Notes: generated from the letters alone by a model not told the origin. Shown: positions 22,720-32,732, counted from the stretch's first letter. The stretch is 64,000 nucleotides of DNA from an uncultured Acidimicrobiales bacterium (GCA_951813325.1 OX638350.1:3143954-3207953); one strand, 5' to 3'. Numbers and translations: made by a program.

Positions 22720-23661
22720 ATGCTGGTGATGCAACGACCCACCGTAGAGACCGTTACCGAGAGCGAAGACAACCGCCAGAAATTCGCCATCGGCCCGCTG
22801 GAACCTGGCTTCGGGCACACCCTCGGCAACTCCTTGCGCCGAGCTTTGCTGTCGTCGATTCCCGGAGCAGCAGTCATCCGAGTGCGCTTTGACGACGCCC
22901 TCCACGAGTTTGACACGATCAGCGGTGTAGCCGAAGACGTGACCGACATAATCTTGAATCTGAAGGATCTCGTGCTTCGCTGCCATAGCGAGGAGCTGGT
23001 GGAGATTCGCATCGACCAGCGGGGCCCCGGAGAGGTAACCGGGGCCAGCTTGGCCGTCAATCCCGACGTCGAAGTGCTGAACCCCGATCTGGTCGTCGCT
23101 CGGCTGAACGACAAAGCCCGTCTGGCGATGGACATCACCGTCTCCCAGGGGCGGGGCTATGTGTCGGCCGAGATCCACAAGTTGGACTCCACCATCGGCG
23201 TCATCCCCATCGACTCCATCTTTTCCCCGGTTCGCCGGGTGGCCTACAACGTGGAGCCCACCCGGGTGGAGCAGTCCACCGACTTCGACCGCCTGGTACT
23301 CGACATCGAGACCGACAGCTCCATCACCCCTCGGGATGCCCTGGCTTCCGCGGGCGCGACCCTGCGGACTCTGGTGCAGCTGGTGGAGGAGATGAGCGAC
23401 GAGCCCCAGGGGCTGAGCATGGCGGAAGCGGGCAGCGCTCCTGCCGGGGCGCCCGACCTGGATCTCCCCATCGAAGACCTGGAGCTGTCCGAGCGGCCCC
23501 GCAACTGCCTCAAGCGTGCTCAGATCAACATGATCGGCGAACTGCTCGCCCGTACAGAAGACGAGCTGTTGGCCATCACCAACTTCGGTCAGAAGTCGCT
23601 GGACGAGGTCAACGAGAAGTTGGACGAGCGGGGCCTCACCCTGGCCGGCCCCCGCTCGTAG
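22720..23661 (+). CDS. rpoA: RNA polymerase alpha subunit
   Basis: Alpha (313 aa). The N-terminal domain has [20 protein letters not shown] and the C-terminal domain has [16 protein letters not shown] and [15 protein letters not shown], the DNA- and regulator-binding part. Linker near residues 230-250 is Ala/Pro-rich. It is preceded by an 80-bp gap after rpsD. Confidence 0.97.
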   Translation: MLVMQRPTVETVTESEDNRQKFAIGPLEPGFGHTLGNSLRRALLSSIPGAAVIRVRFDDALHEFDTISGVAEDVTDIILNLKDLVLRCHSEELVEIRIDQRGPGEVTGASLAVNPDVEVLNPDLVVARLNDKARLAMDITVSQGRGYVSAEIHKLDSTIGVIPIDSIFSPVRRVAYNVEPTRVEQSTDFDRLVLDIETDSSITPRDALASAGATLRTLVQLVEEMSDEPQGLSMAEAGSAPAGAPDLDLPIEDLELSERPRNCLKRAQINMIGELLARTEDELLAITNFGQKSLDEVNEKLDERGLTLAGPRS

Positions 23662-23674
23662 GACAGGGAACGCC

Positions 23675-24028
23675 ATGCCCGGACGACCGCGCAAAGGACG
23701 CCGCTTCGGCGGTAGCTCGCAGCATCAGAAGCTGATGATGGCCAATCTCGTCGCATCTTTGATTGCCGCTGAGGGCATCACCACCACCGAGGCCAAGGCC
23801 AAGGCCATGCGCCCGGTGGCAGAAAAGCTCATCACCAAGGCCAAAAAGGGCGGTCGGCACAATCACCGTCAGATCCTGGCCCAGCTGGGAGACCCGGAGA
23901 TGACCGACAAGCTGATGGTGGACATCGGCCCCCGCTATGCCAACCGGCCCGGCGGCTACACCCGCATTCTGAAGCTGGGACCCCGCCACGGCGACAACGC
24001 TCCCATGGCCCGCATCGAACTGGTTTAG
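23675..24028 (+). CDS. rplQ: 50S ribosomal protein L17
   Basis: L17 (117 aa). [37 protein letters not shown] and [20 protein letters not shown] are diagnostic. It follows rpoA by 13 bp. Confidence 0.97.
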   Translation: MPGRPRKGRRFGGSSQHQKLMMANLVASLIAAEGITTTEAKAKAMRPVAEKLITKAKKGGRHNHRQILAQLGDPEMTDKLMVDIGPRYANRPGGYTRILKLGPRHGDNAPMARIELV

Positions 24029-24041
24029 CGGTCCGCCGACC

Positions 24042-24791
24042 GTGCGCGTGCGCTCAACGGTCGCCTACGACGGCGGGTCGTTCCACGGGTTCGCAATCAA
24101 CAAAGGGGTCCGCACGGTTGGCGGCGATCTGACCGAGGCCCTCGCCCGATACCTGCGCCACCCGGTGGAGTTGACCGGTGCCGGCCGCACCGACACCGGC
24201 GTCCATGCCTGGGGCCAGGTGGTGAGCTTCGACGCCCCCGACAGCGCCGACCTGCTGGGCCTGCGCACCGCAGTGAATCGCATGCTGGCCCCGGCCATCG
24301 CCATCCGATCGGTGGAACCCGCTCCCGAGGGGTTCGACGCCCGTTTCGACGCCGCCAGCCGCACCTATCGCTACACGATTCTCAACCAGGAGGTGCCCGA
24401 CCCGTTCTTGGCCGCCACTGCTTGGCACTACCCCCACCCGTTGGCCGTCGACGCCATGAACGCCGCGGCGACGGCCGTTGTGGGCGAGCACGATTTCTCC
24501 TCGTTCTGCCGCCGTCAGCACACCGTCGCCGGCACGGAGAAAACCCGGGTGCGCGTCGTCCGCCGGGCCATCTGGAGGGCAGCCGATACAGCCCTGCTGC
24601 ACTTCGAGATAGAGGCCTCCTCTTTCTGCCACCAGATGGTGCGCTCCATCACCGGTGCCCTAGTGGACATTGGTGCCGGCCGCCGACCTCCCGAGGCCAT
24701 GGCCGCCATCCTGGTCGCCAAAGACCGCTCTGAAGTCTCCAACCTGGCCCCGCCCCACGGCCTTTGCCTCTGGTCGGTCTCCTACGAGTAA
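24042..24791 (+). CDS. truA: tRNA pseudouridine(38-40) synthase
   Basis: TruA (249 aa) makes pseudouridine in the anticodon arm. VAYDGGSFHGFA at the N-terminus, the catalytic Asp in GAGRTDTGVHAWGQVV, SRTYRYTIL and FCHQMVRSITGALVDIG are conserved. GTG start 13 bp after rplQ, so it ends the alpha transcript. Confidence 0.94.
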   Translation: MRVRSTVAYDGGSFHGFAINKGVRTVGGDLTEALARYLRHPVELTGAGRTDTGVHAWGQVVSFDAPDSADLLGLRTAVNRMLAPAIAIRSVEPAPEGFDARFDAASRTYRYTILNQEVPDPFLAATAWHYPHPLAVDAMNAAATAVVGEHDFSSFCRRQHTVAGTEKTRVRVVRRAIWRAADTALLHFEIEASSFCHQMVRSITGALVDIGAGRRPPEAMAAILVAKDRSEVSNLAPPHGLCLWSVSYE

Positions 24792-24918
24792 CCCACTGCC
24801 GCATTCCTATGACTGAACTGCACGATCGATTGGCCCCCAGCATGAAAGCGAGGAACCAGCCAATGGCAACCCCGACGGCGACCTCCACCGGTGACCGCCG
24901 GGGGCGAGGCCCGGCCAG

Positions 24919-24948
24919 TTGTCACTTCTGCGGTGCGGGCCGTATCAT
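24919..24948 (+). promoter_or_regulatory. Predicted promoter for rplM-rpsI-glmM
   Basis: TTGTCA at 24919-24924, an 18-bp spacer and TATCAT at 24943-24948 lie 34 bp before the rplM start, giving a short leader. The -10 is identical to that predicted for rplC. The remainder of the 190-bp gap after truA holds no supported gene. Confidence 0.7.
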
Positions 24949-24981
24949 TGGCTTTCCGGGATCGCGTCTGAAGGAAACCCG

Positions 24982-25440
24982 ATGCCCACGTATTCTCCGA
25001 AAATCAAAGACATCGAACGCGTGTGGCACATCGTGGATGCCGAGGGCCTCATCCTCGGCCGCATGGCCACCGAAGTGGCCCGCGTGCTGCGGGGCAAGCA
25101 CAAGCCCGACTTCACGCCCCACCTCGACACCGGTGATCACGTGATCATCGTGAACGCCGACAAGGTGGTGCTCACCGGCACCAAGTCCACCGACAAGCAG
25201 GTGTACCGCCACTCCGGGTATCCCGGCGGCCTGCGCCAAACCAGCTACGGCCACCTTCTGGAGACCCAGCCGGCCGAAGCCGTGCGCCAGACCGTGAAGG
25301 GGATGCTCCCCAAGAACCGTCTCGGCCGCCAGATGCTTCGCAAGCTCAAGGTCTACGCCGGACCGCTCCATCCCCACGAAGCCCAGCAGCCCCAGCCCCT
25401 GGAAATCGCCGGGGCCCGATCCCGCATCGGAGACTCCTGA
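24982..25440 (+). CDS. rplM: 50S ribosomal protein L13
   Basis: L13 (152 aa). [28 protein letters not shown] start, [16 protein letters not shown], and [21 protein letters not shown] are diagnostic. The ATG at 24982 follows GAAGGAAA; a longer frame begins inside the promoter and was rejected. Its TGA overlaps the rpsI ATG by one base. Confidence 0.96.
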   Translation: MPTYSPKIKDIERVWHIVDAEGLILGRMATEVARVLRGKHKPDFTPHLDTGDHVIIVNADKVVLTGTKSTDKQVYRHSGYPGGLRQTSYGHLLETQPAEAVRQTVKGMLPKNRLGRQMLRKLKVYAGPLHPHEAQQPQPLEIAGARSRIGDS

Positions 25441-25832
25441 TGACCGCCCCCTTGACCCAGGCCACCGGACGGCGCAAGCGAGCCGTCGCCCGCGTCCGCT
25501 TCAGCCACGGCACCGGCCAGGTGACCGTCAACGGCCGCAAAGACGAGGACTACTTCCCCTCCCGTAGCCATCGGATGGCCTACAAGGAGCCCCTCCGGAT
25601 CACCAACACCTCCGAGGTGTTCGACATCGACGTGAATATGCATGGCGGCGGGGCCAACGGCCAGGCCGGCGCCTTGAGGCTGGGCATCGCTCGCGGCTTG
25701 GTAGCGCTCGATCCCGAGTTGCGCGAGACCCTCAAGCAGGCGGGATTCCTCACCCGGGATGACCGCAAGAAGGAGTCCAAGAAGTACGGCCTGAAGAAGG
25801 CCCGCAAGGCGCCTCAGTACTCCAAGCGCTAA
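25440..25832 (+). CDS. rpsI: 30S ribosomal protein S9
   Basis: S9 (130 aa) reaches the P site with its C-terminal tail. [39 protein letters not shown] and the end [12 protein letters not shown] identify it. Confidence 0.97.
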   Translation: MTAPLTQATGRRKRAVARVRFSHGTGQVTVNGRKDEDYFPSRSHRMAYKEPLRITNTSEVFDIDVNMHGGGANGQAGALRLGIARGLVALDPELRETLKQAGFLTRDDRKKESKKYGLKKARKAPQYSKR

Positions 25833-25841
25833 GCCCTTCCC

Positions 25842-27152
25842 GTGCTGCGCTTCGGAACCGACGGGGTTCGGGGTCGAGCCTACGAGGAACTTCTTCCCGA
25901 CGACGTCGCCCGACTGGCCCAAGCAGCCGCCGAGGTCATGGCTCCGTCCGGCCCGGTGGTCATCGGACGCGATACCCGCGCTTCCAGCCCTGATTTCGCC
26001 GACGCCCTCATCGCCGGGTTCAGCGCGGTTGGAGTTCCCACCCTCGATATGGGGGTGGCCCCCACCCCTGCGGTGGCCTGGGCGGCGGCCCGAGATCACA
26101 CCCCGGGCGCCATGGTCTCGGCATCCCACAATCCGTGGCCTGACAACGGCATCAAGCTTTTCGGCCCCGGAGGCCGAAAGTTGGGCGACGAGGTCCAGGC
26201 TGCGTTGGAGTCGGTGTTGGCCGACTCCAACCGGGGCTGGGCGCCCAATCCCGCAGGCCCCCATCTGGCCGACGATGCATCCGAGCTGGTGCGCGACTAT
26301 CAGACTGCCGTAGCCGCCACCGCAGACTTCGACGGCCGGGATCTGCGTGCAGTGGTAGACGCGGCCCACGGCTCGGCCACTGCCGCACTCCCAAGACCCC
26401 TGCACGCCCACGGTGTGGCCGTCACGGTGATCAACGCCGATCCCGACGGCCGCAATATCAACCATCGCTGCGGTTCCACCTATCCCGGGGCGGTGGCCCA
26501 GGCCGTCTGCGAACAAAATGCCGACTTGGGACTCACCTTCGACGGCGATGCCGACCGGGTCTTGGCCGTGGACCACACCGGCGAGTTGGTGGATGGCGAC
26601 CAGATCATCGCCATCTGCGCGGTCGACCGGCACCACCAGGGCCGGCTGCCGGGCAACACCGTGGTGGTGACGGTGATGACCAATTTGGGATTTCACCGGG
26701 CCATGGCCCAACGGGGCATCAACGTGGTGACCACCCCGGTGGGCGATCGCCATGTGTGGTCAGCACTTCAACACGGCGATTGGGCGCTGGGCGGCGAGCA
26801 GTCGGGCCACGTGATCTTCCCCGCCCTGGCCAGCACCGGCGACGGCATCCTCACCGCCTTGCAACTCCTCGACGTGGTCGCCCGCCGGGGCCTGCCCCTG
26901 CGCGACCTGGCCGCTGAGGCCATGGCCAAGATGCCCCAGGTGCTCCACAATGTGGCCGTCGGCCCCGCTCCCATCGATGAGAACCGCCTGTCGGCGGCGG
27001 TCACCGCCGCCGAGCAGACTCTGGGCACCCAGGGCCGAATACTGGTCCGCCCCTCCGGCACCGAGCCAGTCATCCGAATCATGGTCGAAGCCGAAACCTC
27101 TGAAGACGCTGAATCCGTCGCCGCCGACATCGCGGCAGCAATCAATTCATAA
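25842..27152 (+). CDS. glmM: Phosphoglucosamine mutase
   Basis: GlmM (436 aa) converts glucosamine-6-P to glucosamine-1-P for UDP-GlcNAc synthesis. LRFGTDGVRGRA at the N-terminus, the active-site serine loop VSASHNPWPDNGIKLFG near 95-110, the metal loop TFDGDADRV near 230, GGEQSGHVI and RPSGTEPVIRIMVEA follow in order. It starts with GTG 9 bp after rpsI. glmS lies downstream but is separated by a MITE-like element and an opposing gene. Confidence 0.95.
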   Translation: MLRFGTDGVRGRAYEELLPDDVARLAQAAAEVMAPSGPVVIGRDTRASSPDFADALIAGFSAVGVPTLDMGVAPTPAVAWAAARDHTPGAMVSASHNPWPDNGIKLFGPGGRKLGDEVQAALESVLADSNRGWAPNPAGPHLADDASELVRDYQTAVAATADFDGRDLRAVVDAAHGSATAALPRPLHAHGVAVTVINADPDGRNINHRCGSTYPGAVAQAVCEQNADLGLTFDGDADRVLAVDHTGELVDGDQIIAICAVDRHHQGRLPGNTVVVTVMTNLGFHRAMAQRGINVVTTPVGDRHVWSALQHGDWALGGEQSGHVIFPALASTGDGILTALQLLDVVARRGLPLRDLAAEAMAKMPQVLHNVAVGPAPIDENRLSAAVTAAEQTLGTQGRILVRPSGTEPVIRIMVEAETSEDAESVAADIAAAINS

Positions 27153-27228
27153 GCGGGCCAAAGCACGAATACTGCATTTGCTCCAAGCCATCCACTCCGT
27201 GATGCCCCCAGCGATCGCCGCCTGTGGC

Positions 27229-27396
27229 CTAGTGGTGTGTCGTGGGTTTAGCGCCGTGGATTGCGACGGCAGCGGCGTTCCTCGCAAGGCGCACCGACGC
27301 AGCCATACTTCCAGCGTACGGCAAGGAGGGGCAACGCCGCGAGGGGCGTCGATGCCTAGCAGGACACGCGCGAATAAACCCACGACACACCACTAG
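27229..27396. mobile_element. MITE-like element with perfect 22-bp terminal inverted repeats
   Basis: Positions 27229-27250 and 27375-27396 are perfect 22-bp inverted repeats beginning CTAGTGGTGTGTCGTGG. The 168-bp unit is too short to encode a transposase and its interior is itself partly palindromic (GCGGCGTT on both arms). The outer CTAG could be a 4-bp target duplication of the kind made by IS5-type elements, although CTAG is itself palindromic so this cannot be proved. The right end supplies the stop codon of the adjacent DUF2237 gene. Confidence 0.6.
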
Positions 27397-27770
27397 GAGG
27401 CGCCTTCGGCGGGTTGGTGTCGGTGGGCCTCGAGGTCGCTGCGGCTGACCCATTCGAGGGTGCGGGCGTGGGTTGCCTCCAAGATGACGGGAGGGGCCAC
27501 GCCCGCTTTGAGTGCCTCGGCCCAGCGGGAGGCGCACAGGCACCAGCGGTCACCGGGCTGGAGCCCATCGAAGCCGATCTCGGGGTGGGGCGCCGACAGG
27601 TCGTTGCCGACCGAGGCCGAGAACTCCAGAAACTCCTCGGTCAGCACTGCGCACACCGTGTGGACGCCGAAATCGCCGCCGTCGGTGTTGCAGCATCCGT
27701 CCCGGAGCCATCCGGTGAGCGGGTCGTACGAGCAGGGCTGCAAATCCTCACCAAGCACACTTTCTGCCAC
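27393..27770 (-). CDS. DUF2237 family protein
   Basis: This 125-aa protein matches the DUF2237 pattern: LQPCSYDPLTGWLRDGCCNT, HTVCAVLTEEFLEFS, GNDLSAPHPEIGF, LQPGDRWCLCASRW and PPVILEATHARTLE. It is Cys-rich and has no assigned function. The TAG stop is formed by the terminal repeat of the MITE-like element, so the last few residues (HQPAEGAS) may be altered relative to the ancestral protein. It is divergent from glmS. Confidence 0.85.
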   Translation of the reverse strand: MAESVLGEDLQPCSYDPLTGWLRDGCCNTDGGDFGVHTVCAVLTEEFLEFSASVGNDLSAPHPEIGFDGLQPGDRWCLCASRWAEALKAGVAPPVILEATHARTLEWVSRSDLEAHRHQPAEGAS

Positions 27771-27798
27771 GGGCCCAGTCTGCCAGACCGTTGCCGAC

Positions 27799-27813
27799 GC
27801 CGCAGGCTGCGGC
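27799..27813. promoter_or_regulatory. Palindrome between DUF2237 and glmS
   Basis: GCCGCAGGCTGCGGC is a perfect 7+1+7 palindrome in the 103-bp divergent gap. It could be an operator acting on one or both genes. No clear -35/-10 pair was found beside it. Confidence 0.3.
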
Positions 27814-27873
27814 CACTGAGCCCTTCAGAACTTGGCAAGTCATTCCGCGGCCGGCCCACTAGCCTTGGAAGAG

Positions 27874-30800
27874 ATGTGCGGCATTGTCGCGGTGGTCCGG
27901 CGCTGTTCACGGCGTGTTCCCCCGACCTCGGCCGAGGTCCTCGACCTTTTGAGCCCGGTGGTCGTGGGGTTGCGCGATTTCAGGGGAGCCGATGATCTGG
28001 CCAGGCGCATCAGGATCGGAGCCGAAGGCCTGATCGGGGCCGACCGCCTGCTCCAGGGCACTCCTGGGCTCCAGGCGCTGCTGACCGAAAAGCCCCTGCG
28101 GGCCACAATTCGAGCCAGCCTGAGCGAGATCGACCGGCTGATCGTTGCGTTGGAGGCCGACCTCGACTGGTCGGCGGGCGACCGGGCCTCTGAGGCCGTC
28201 AACGCCGCGCTGATCCAGATGAAAGACGCGGTATGGGCCATTGGCAACGACCGGCTCAACACCGCCGACGCGGTGGCGTCTTTGGCCGGGCCGTCTGCCG
28301 GCGAGGCCGCGCTGGCCGCGTTCAGCTCGGTACAGATCGCCCTGGCGGCGCTGGACCGCCTCGAGGTGCGGGGCCGGGACTCTGCGGGTCTGCATGTGCT
28401 GGTGAGCGGCCACGGTCTCGATCCTGCTGCACCCGCAGTGGCCGCCGCGCTGGCCGAGCGGGCTGGCGATCCCCTGTTCCGATCGGGCTCGGTGCGCTGG
28501 GCCGACGGCAGCTTGAGCTTCGTGTACAAGGCCGCGGCCGAAATCGGCGAGCTCGGCGACAACACCGCCGCACTGCGAGCCGCCATCGCCGCTGACGAGC
28601 TGCTGGCCGCGGCGGTGGACGCCGAGGAAGCCTCTGCGGTGGTCGTCGGGCACACCCGCTGGGCCAGTGTGGGCATGGTCAATGAGGCCAATGCCCACCC
28701 GCTCAACTCCGAGGTGATTGAAGGCCCGGATCGGCCCTACGCCATCGGCACCCTGAACGGCGATGTCGACAACCACACCGATCTCGTCGCCCACCACGGC
28801 TTGGCCCTGGATCCCGGCATCACCACCGACGCCAAGGTCATCCCCACCCTCTGGTCGACCCGGCTCGAGGGTTTGGAAGGCGCCGTCGAGGCTTTCCGCC
28901 GCACGGTCGCCGACTTGAACGGATCAGTGGCCATCGCCGGGCAGACTGCGACCAACCCCGGCCAGCTCTTGCTGGCCTTGCGGGGCAGTGGGCAAGCCCT
29001 GTACATCGGCGAAGCTGAGGACGCCTACGTGGTGGCCAGCGAGCCCTACGGGCTCGTGGAACAGGCCAGCCGTTACTTGCGCATGGACGGCGATACCCCG
29101 TCTGACCCGGAGAACACGGCCGCCAGCCGGGGTCAATTGGCGGTTCTAGACCGCGACCACGCCGGCGATTTGGCCGCCATCCAGCGGTTCTCCTACGACG
29201 GCACGTCGCTACCCATCGCCGTTGACGACTTCGACCGCGCGGAGATCACCACCCGCGACATAGACCGGCGAGGCTACCGACACTTTTTGCTCAAAGAGAT
29301 CACCGAGTCGCCCGAGTCGTTCCGCAAGACCTTGCGAGGCCGGATCGTCAGCACCAAAGGCGACCAGCGCTCCCCAGACTTGGCGGTGAAGCTGGGGCCC
29401 GAGACCCTGCCCGCCCCCCTCGCGCAGCGCCTGGCCGACGGCCAGATTGCCACCATCATGGTGATCGGCCAGGGCACCGCCGCAGTGGCCGCCCATAGCC
29501 TGGCCCACTTCCTACGCCATGAGCTGGCTGATCGACAGGTCGGCTCCGTACTGGCCACAGAGCTGTCGGGGTTCGGCTTGCGGGCCGACATGAGCGACAC
29601 CCTGATCATCGCCATCAGCCAGTCGGGAACCACAACCGACACCAACCGCACCGTCGATCTCGTGCGGCGGCGGGGGGCATCGGTCATCGCCATCGTCAAT
29701 CGCCGCAACAGCGATCTCTGCGACAAGGCCGACGGCGTGCTGTACACCTCCGATGGCCGGGACGTGGAGATGAGCGTGGCCTCCACCAAGGCGTTCTACG
29801 CCCAGGTTGCCGCCGGGGTGCTGCTGGCCGTGGCTCTGGCCGACGCGGCCAACGGGGATCGCCCGGCCGACGCCCGCAACCATGAGCGCCGCCAGCAACT
29901 GCTGGCCACGCTGCGCGACCTTCCGTCGGCCATGACCGAGGTGCTCAGCCTCCAAGACAGCATCGCCGACGTCGTCCGGCGCCACGCGCTCGGCCGAACT
30001 TATTGGGCGGTGGTGGGCAACGGTCTCAACCGGGTGGCGGCCGAAGAAGTCCGCATCAAGCTCTCCGAGCTGTGCTACAAGTCCATCGCCTGCGACACCA
30101 CCGAGGACAAAAAGCACATCGACCTGTCGTCGGAACCGCTGATCTTGGTGTGCGCCTCCGGGCTGTTTGACTCCACGGCCGAAGACGTGGCCAAAGAAGT
30201 AGCCATCTTCCGAGCCCACAAGGCCGCCCCCATCGTGATAACCAGCGGCGCAGAAGCCCGATTCGACGCCGCCGCCGAGGTGATTGCCACCCCGACTACC
30301 GCCTCGCCCGAGCTGGCTTTCGTGTTGGCCACCATGGTGGGCCACCTGTTCGGCTACGAGTCAGCGCTGGCCATCGACGAATTGGCCCAGCCTCTTCGGG
30401 AGACTCGGGCGGCCATCGAGGCCGAAGTGGCCTCCAGCGATCCCGAAATCGACAGCCAGCAGATGCTGGCCACCCTTCGCTCGCAGTTCGCCCCCGCCGC
30501 CCAGCAGTTCTTCCAAGATCTGCGCCAAGGCCTCTACAACGGATGCCTTGGCGCCGGCACCGCCGCCGAGGTGGCCTCCATGTACCGCTACGCCCTGGGC
30601 ATCGCCCCGCTCGATGCCTACCAGCTGGAACGGGGCCGGGTGGGCACCCCGGCGGTGGTGCTGGAAGATCTCACCGCCATGCTCACTGTGGCCGTAGGCG
30701 AGCTGACCCGGCCGGTCGACGCCATCCGCCACCAGGCCAAGACCGTTACCGTCGGCATTTCCCGGGCCGAGGAGTCGCTGCTGGAGCTGCCTTTGGTCCG

Positions 30801-31338
30801 TGCGGCCATCGACGCGGGCGCCCCCCGCCACCAGCTCAGCTACCAGACCCTGCGCACGCTGACCGCCCTCGACCCGGCGATCGCCGAGGTCGTCGGCCAC
30901 ATCCGCTACGCCATCAACGGCGACCCGGATGCCCCCAAGGCCACCATCCATGTGGTCGACCGGGGCGGCATCACCGTGGGCCTGCCATCCCGCACCGACC
31001 GCGACCCGACTCTGCGGGGCAGCAAACACCTCGTGGCCGTCGAACGCCAGGTTCGAGCTGCCCGGGGCCGCTCCGACGGTCGGACCATCGTGCTGATCCC
31101 CGAAGTCAAAGACCGCCAGACCACCAGCCTCACCCTGCTGCACGTCCGGTTCCAGCCCAGCCTGTCCCCCGAGATCGCCCGGCAGGTCCTGGAGGGCTAC
31201 CGAAACCGGTTCGCCGCCCTGCACGACGAGGTCACCGAGACCGAACCCGACTTCCGACTCGACCGGCTGGGAGATATCAGCACCGAAGACCTCCTGTTGG
31301 AACCGGTGGCCGAATTGGCCAACCGCTGGCGTCCATGA
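27874..31338 (+). CDS. glmS: Glutamine-fructose-6-phosphate aminotransferase, expanded form
   Basis: GlmS makes glucosamine-6-P from fructose-6-P and glutamine. The start is set at MCGIVAVV because Cys2 must become the N-terminal nucleophile; an in-frame start 14 codons upstream would block this. The protein is 1154 aa, nearly twice the usual ~610. The glutaminase domain is split: RGRDSAG appears only at ~166, after a ~150-residue helical insertion, then GHTRWASVG (259-267) and NAHP. SIS1 begins at VIGQGTAAV (~528) with ISQSGTTTDT (~582); SIS2 begins at VVGNGLNRV (~712). The isomerase-tail motif HQAKTVTV, equivalent to the usual NLAKSVTVE, ends near 960 (Lys956), and ~195 residues follow. The ELKHGP-type segment of SIS2 is replaced by ELCYKSIACDTTEDKKHID. 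Confidence 0.88.
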   Translation: MCGIVAVVRRCSRRVPPTSAEVLDLLSPVVVGLRDFRGADDLARRIRIGAEGLIGADRLLQGTPGLQALLTEKPLRATIRASLSEIDRLIVALEADLDWSAGDRASEAVNAALIQMKDAVWAIGNDRLNTADAVASLAGPSAGEAALAAFSSVQIALAALDRLEVRGRDSAGLHVLVSGHGLDPAAPAVAAALAERAGDPLFRSGSVRWADGSLSFVYKAAAEIGELGDNTAALRAAIAADELLAAAVDAEEASAVVVGHTRWASVGMVNEANAHPLNSEVIEGPDRPYAIGTLNGDVDNHTDLVAHHGLALDPGITTDAKVIPTLWSTRLEGLEGAVEAFRRTVADLNGSVAIAGQTATNPGQLLLALRGSGQALYIGEAEDAYVVASEPYGLVEQASRYLRMDGDTPSDPENTAASRGQLAVLDRDHAGDLAAIQRFSYDGTSLPIAVDDFDRAEITTRDIDRRGYRHFLLKEITESPESFRKTLRGRIVSTKGDQRSPDLAVKLGPETLPAPLAQRLADGQIATIMVIGQGTAAVAAHSLAHFLRHELADRQVGSVLATELSGFGLRADMSDTLIIAISQSGTTTDTNRTVDLVRRRGASVIAIVNRRNSDLCDKADGVLYTSDGRDVEMSVASTKAFYAQVAAGVLLAVALADAANGDRPADARNHERRQQLLATLRDLPSAMTEVLSLQDSIADVVRRHALGRTYWAVVGNGLNRVAAEEVRIKLSELCYKSIACDTTEDKKHIDLSSEPLILVCASGLFDSTAEDVAKEVAIFRAHKAAPIVITSGAEARFDAAAEVIATPTTASPELAFVLATMVGHLFGYESALAIDELAQPLRETRAAIEAEVASSDPEIDSQQMLATLRSQFAPAAQQFFQDLRQGLYNGCLGAGTAAEVASMYRYALGIAPLDAYQLERGRVGTPAVVLEDLTAMLTVAVGELTRPVDAIRHQAKTVTVGISRAEESLLELPLVRAAIDAGAPRHQLSYQTLRTLTALDPAIAEVVGHIRYAINGDPDAPKATIHVVDRGGITVGLPSRTDRDPTLRGSKHLVAVERQVRAARGRSDGRTIVLIPEVKDRQTTSLTLLHVRFQPSLSPEIARQVLEGYRNRFAALHDEVTETEPDFRLDRLGDISTEDLLLEPVAELANRWRP

Positions 31339-32732
31339 TCCCCATCGTCACCCCTGCTGAGATGGCCGCCATCGACGCGGCCGCCCCTGAGCCCGTCGAG
31401 GAGCTGATCGAAAGAGCCGGGAGCGCGTTGGCCCGAACTGCTCTGGGCATGCTGGGGGGGAGCTATGGACGACGGGTGACAGTGTTGGCCGGCAAGGGCA
31501 GCAACGGCGCTGATGGACGGGCCGCCGCTCGCCGCCTGACGCTCCGAGGCGTCCGGGTAGCAGTCGTCGATGCCGGCAACGCGCCTGCCTCGCTGCCGGC
31601 CGCCCACCTGGCCGTCGACGCCGCCTACGGCACCGGCTTGCGACGGCCCTATTGCCCCCCGGCACCGACGCCATTGATCGACATGCCCGGCCAGACCGCT
31701 CCGATTCTGGCCGCCGATATCCCCTCTGGGGTGGACGGGTTGACCGGCGAGATCCACGGCCACGCCTGGGCCGCGGACCAAACCCTCACCTTCGGCGCGC
31801 TCAAGCCGGGGCTGCTCCTCCACCCCGGCACTCGGCACTGCGGCCAAGTCACGGTGGCCCCCGTCGGGCTGGACGTCTCCCGAGCCCGCACCCATCTCAT
31901 CACCGCCGACGACGTCAGCGGGTGGCTGCCGGTCCGGCCGGCTGAGGCCCACAAGTGGCAAACCGCCTGCTGGGTGATCGCCGGGTCGCCGGGCATGACC
32001 GGCGCCGCTCATTTGGCCGCCACCGCGGCGCTGCGGGGCGGGTCGGGCTACGTCCGGTTGAGCACGCCCGGCCTCGACTGCGACCCCGCCGCGCCCACTG
32101 AGGCCGTCGGCTGGCGCCTGCCCGCCGAAAACTGGGCCGAGGTGGTCGACGCCGATGACCACTCCCGCTTCAAAGCCATGCTGGTCGGGCCTGGGCTGGG
32201 CCGACATCCCAACACCGTCCAAGCGGTCCGCGATCTGGCCGCCAAGATCCAGCTTCCCCTGGTGATCGACGGCGACGGTCTCTGCGCCCTTGGCCCCGAC
32301 GCGCCCGAAGTGCTGGCTCGCCGCACCGGTCCCACCGTGCTGACCCCCCACGATGGCGAGTACCGCATGCTCACCGGCGAGGCTGCCGGTCACGATCGGT
32401 TCGCCGCCGCCCGCTCGCTGGCTGGTGCCGCCGGCGCACTCGTCTTGCTCAAAGGCCCCACCACCGTGGTGGCCGACCCAAACGGCGCGGCGGTGGCCAT
32501 TGCCAACGGCGATGCCCGGTTGGCCACCGCCGGCACCGGCGACGTGTTGGCCGGGCTCATCTGCGGGCTGCTCAGCTCGGGGACCGAGCCCCTCGAGGCC
32601 GCGGCCGCGGCCGCCTGGCTTCACGGACAGGCCGCCGCCGCCCGTCCTCCGGCCGCAATGGCGGCATCCGACCTGCTTTTTGCCCTGCCTGCCGCCTGGG
32701 AGGCCGCCGCCCAGCAGAAAGCGGCCCCATGA
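31335..32732 (+). CDS. nnr: Bifunctional NAD(P)H-hydrate epimerase / ADP-dependent dehydratase
   Basis: The protein (465 aa) repairs hydrated NAD(P)H. The N-terminal epimerase half has TVLAGKGSNGADG and AADIPSGVDGLTGEI. The C-terminal kinase-like half has VIAGSPGMTGAAHLAATAAL, VIDGDGLCAL, VLTPHDGEYRML and LATAGTGDVLAGLI, the nucleotide site. ATGA overlap with glmS and with alr suggests translational coupling of the three genes. Confidence 0.93.
   Translation: MIPIVTPAEMAAIDAAAPEPVEELIERAGSALARTALGMLGGSYGRRVTVLAGKGSNGADGRAAARRLTLRGVRVAVVDAGNAPASLPAAHLAVDAAYGTGLRRPYCPPAPTPLIDMPGQTAPILAADIPSGVDGLTGEIHGHAWAADQTLTFGALKPGLLLHPGTRHCGQVTVAPVGLDVSRARTHLITADDVSGWLPVRPAEAHKWQTACWVIAGSPGMTGAAHLAATAALRGGSGYVRLSTPGLDCDPAAPTEAVGWRLPAENWAEVVDADDHSRFKAMLVGPGLGRHPNTVQAVRDLAAKIQLPLVIDGDGLCALGPDAPEVLARRTGPTVLTPHDGEYRMLTGEAAGHDRFAAARSLAGAAGALVLLKGPTTVVADPNGAAVAIANGDARLATAGTGDVLAGLICGLLSSGTEPLEAAAAAAWLHGQAAAARPPAAMAASDLLFALPAAWEAAAQQKAAP

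Noticed and set aside
24792..24981. Possible small gene starting MTELHDRLAPSMKARN upstream of rplM
   Set aside because: The frame runs through the predicted promoter and out of frame into rplM; no ribosome site or conservation signal is visible.
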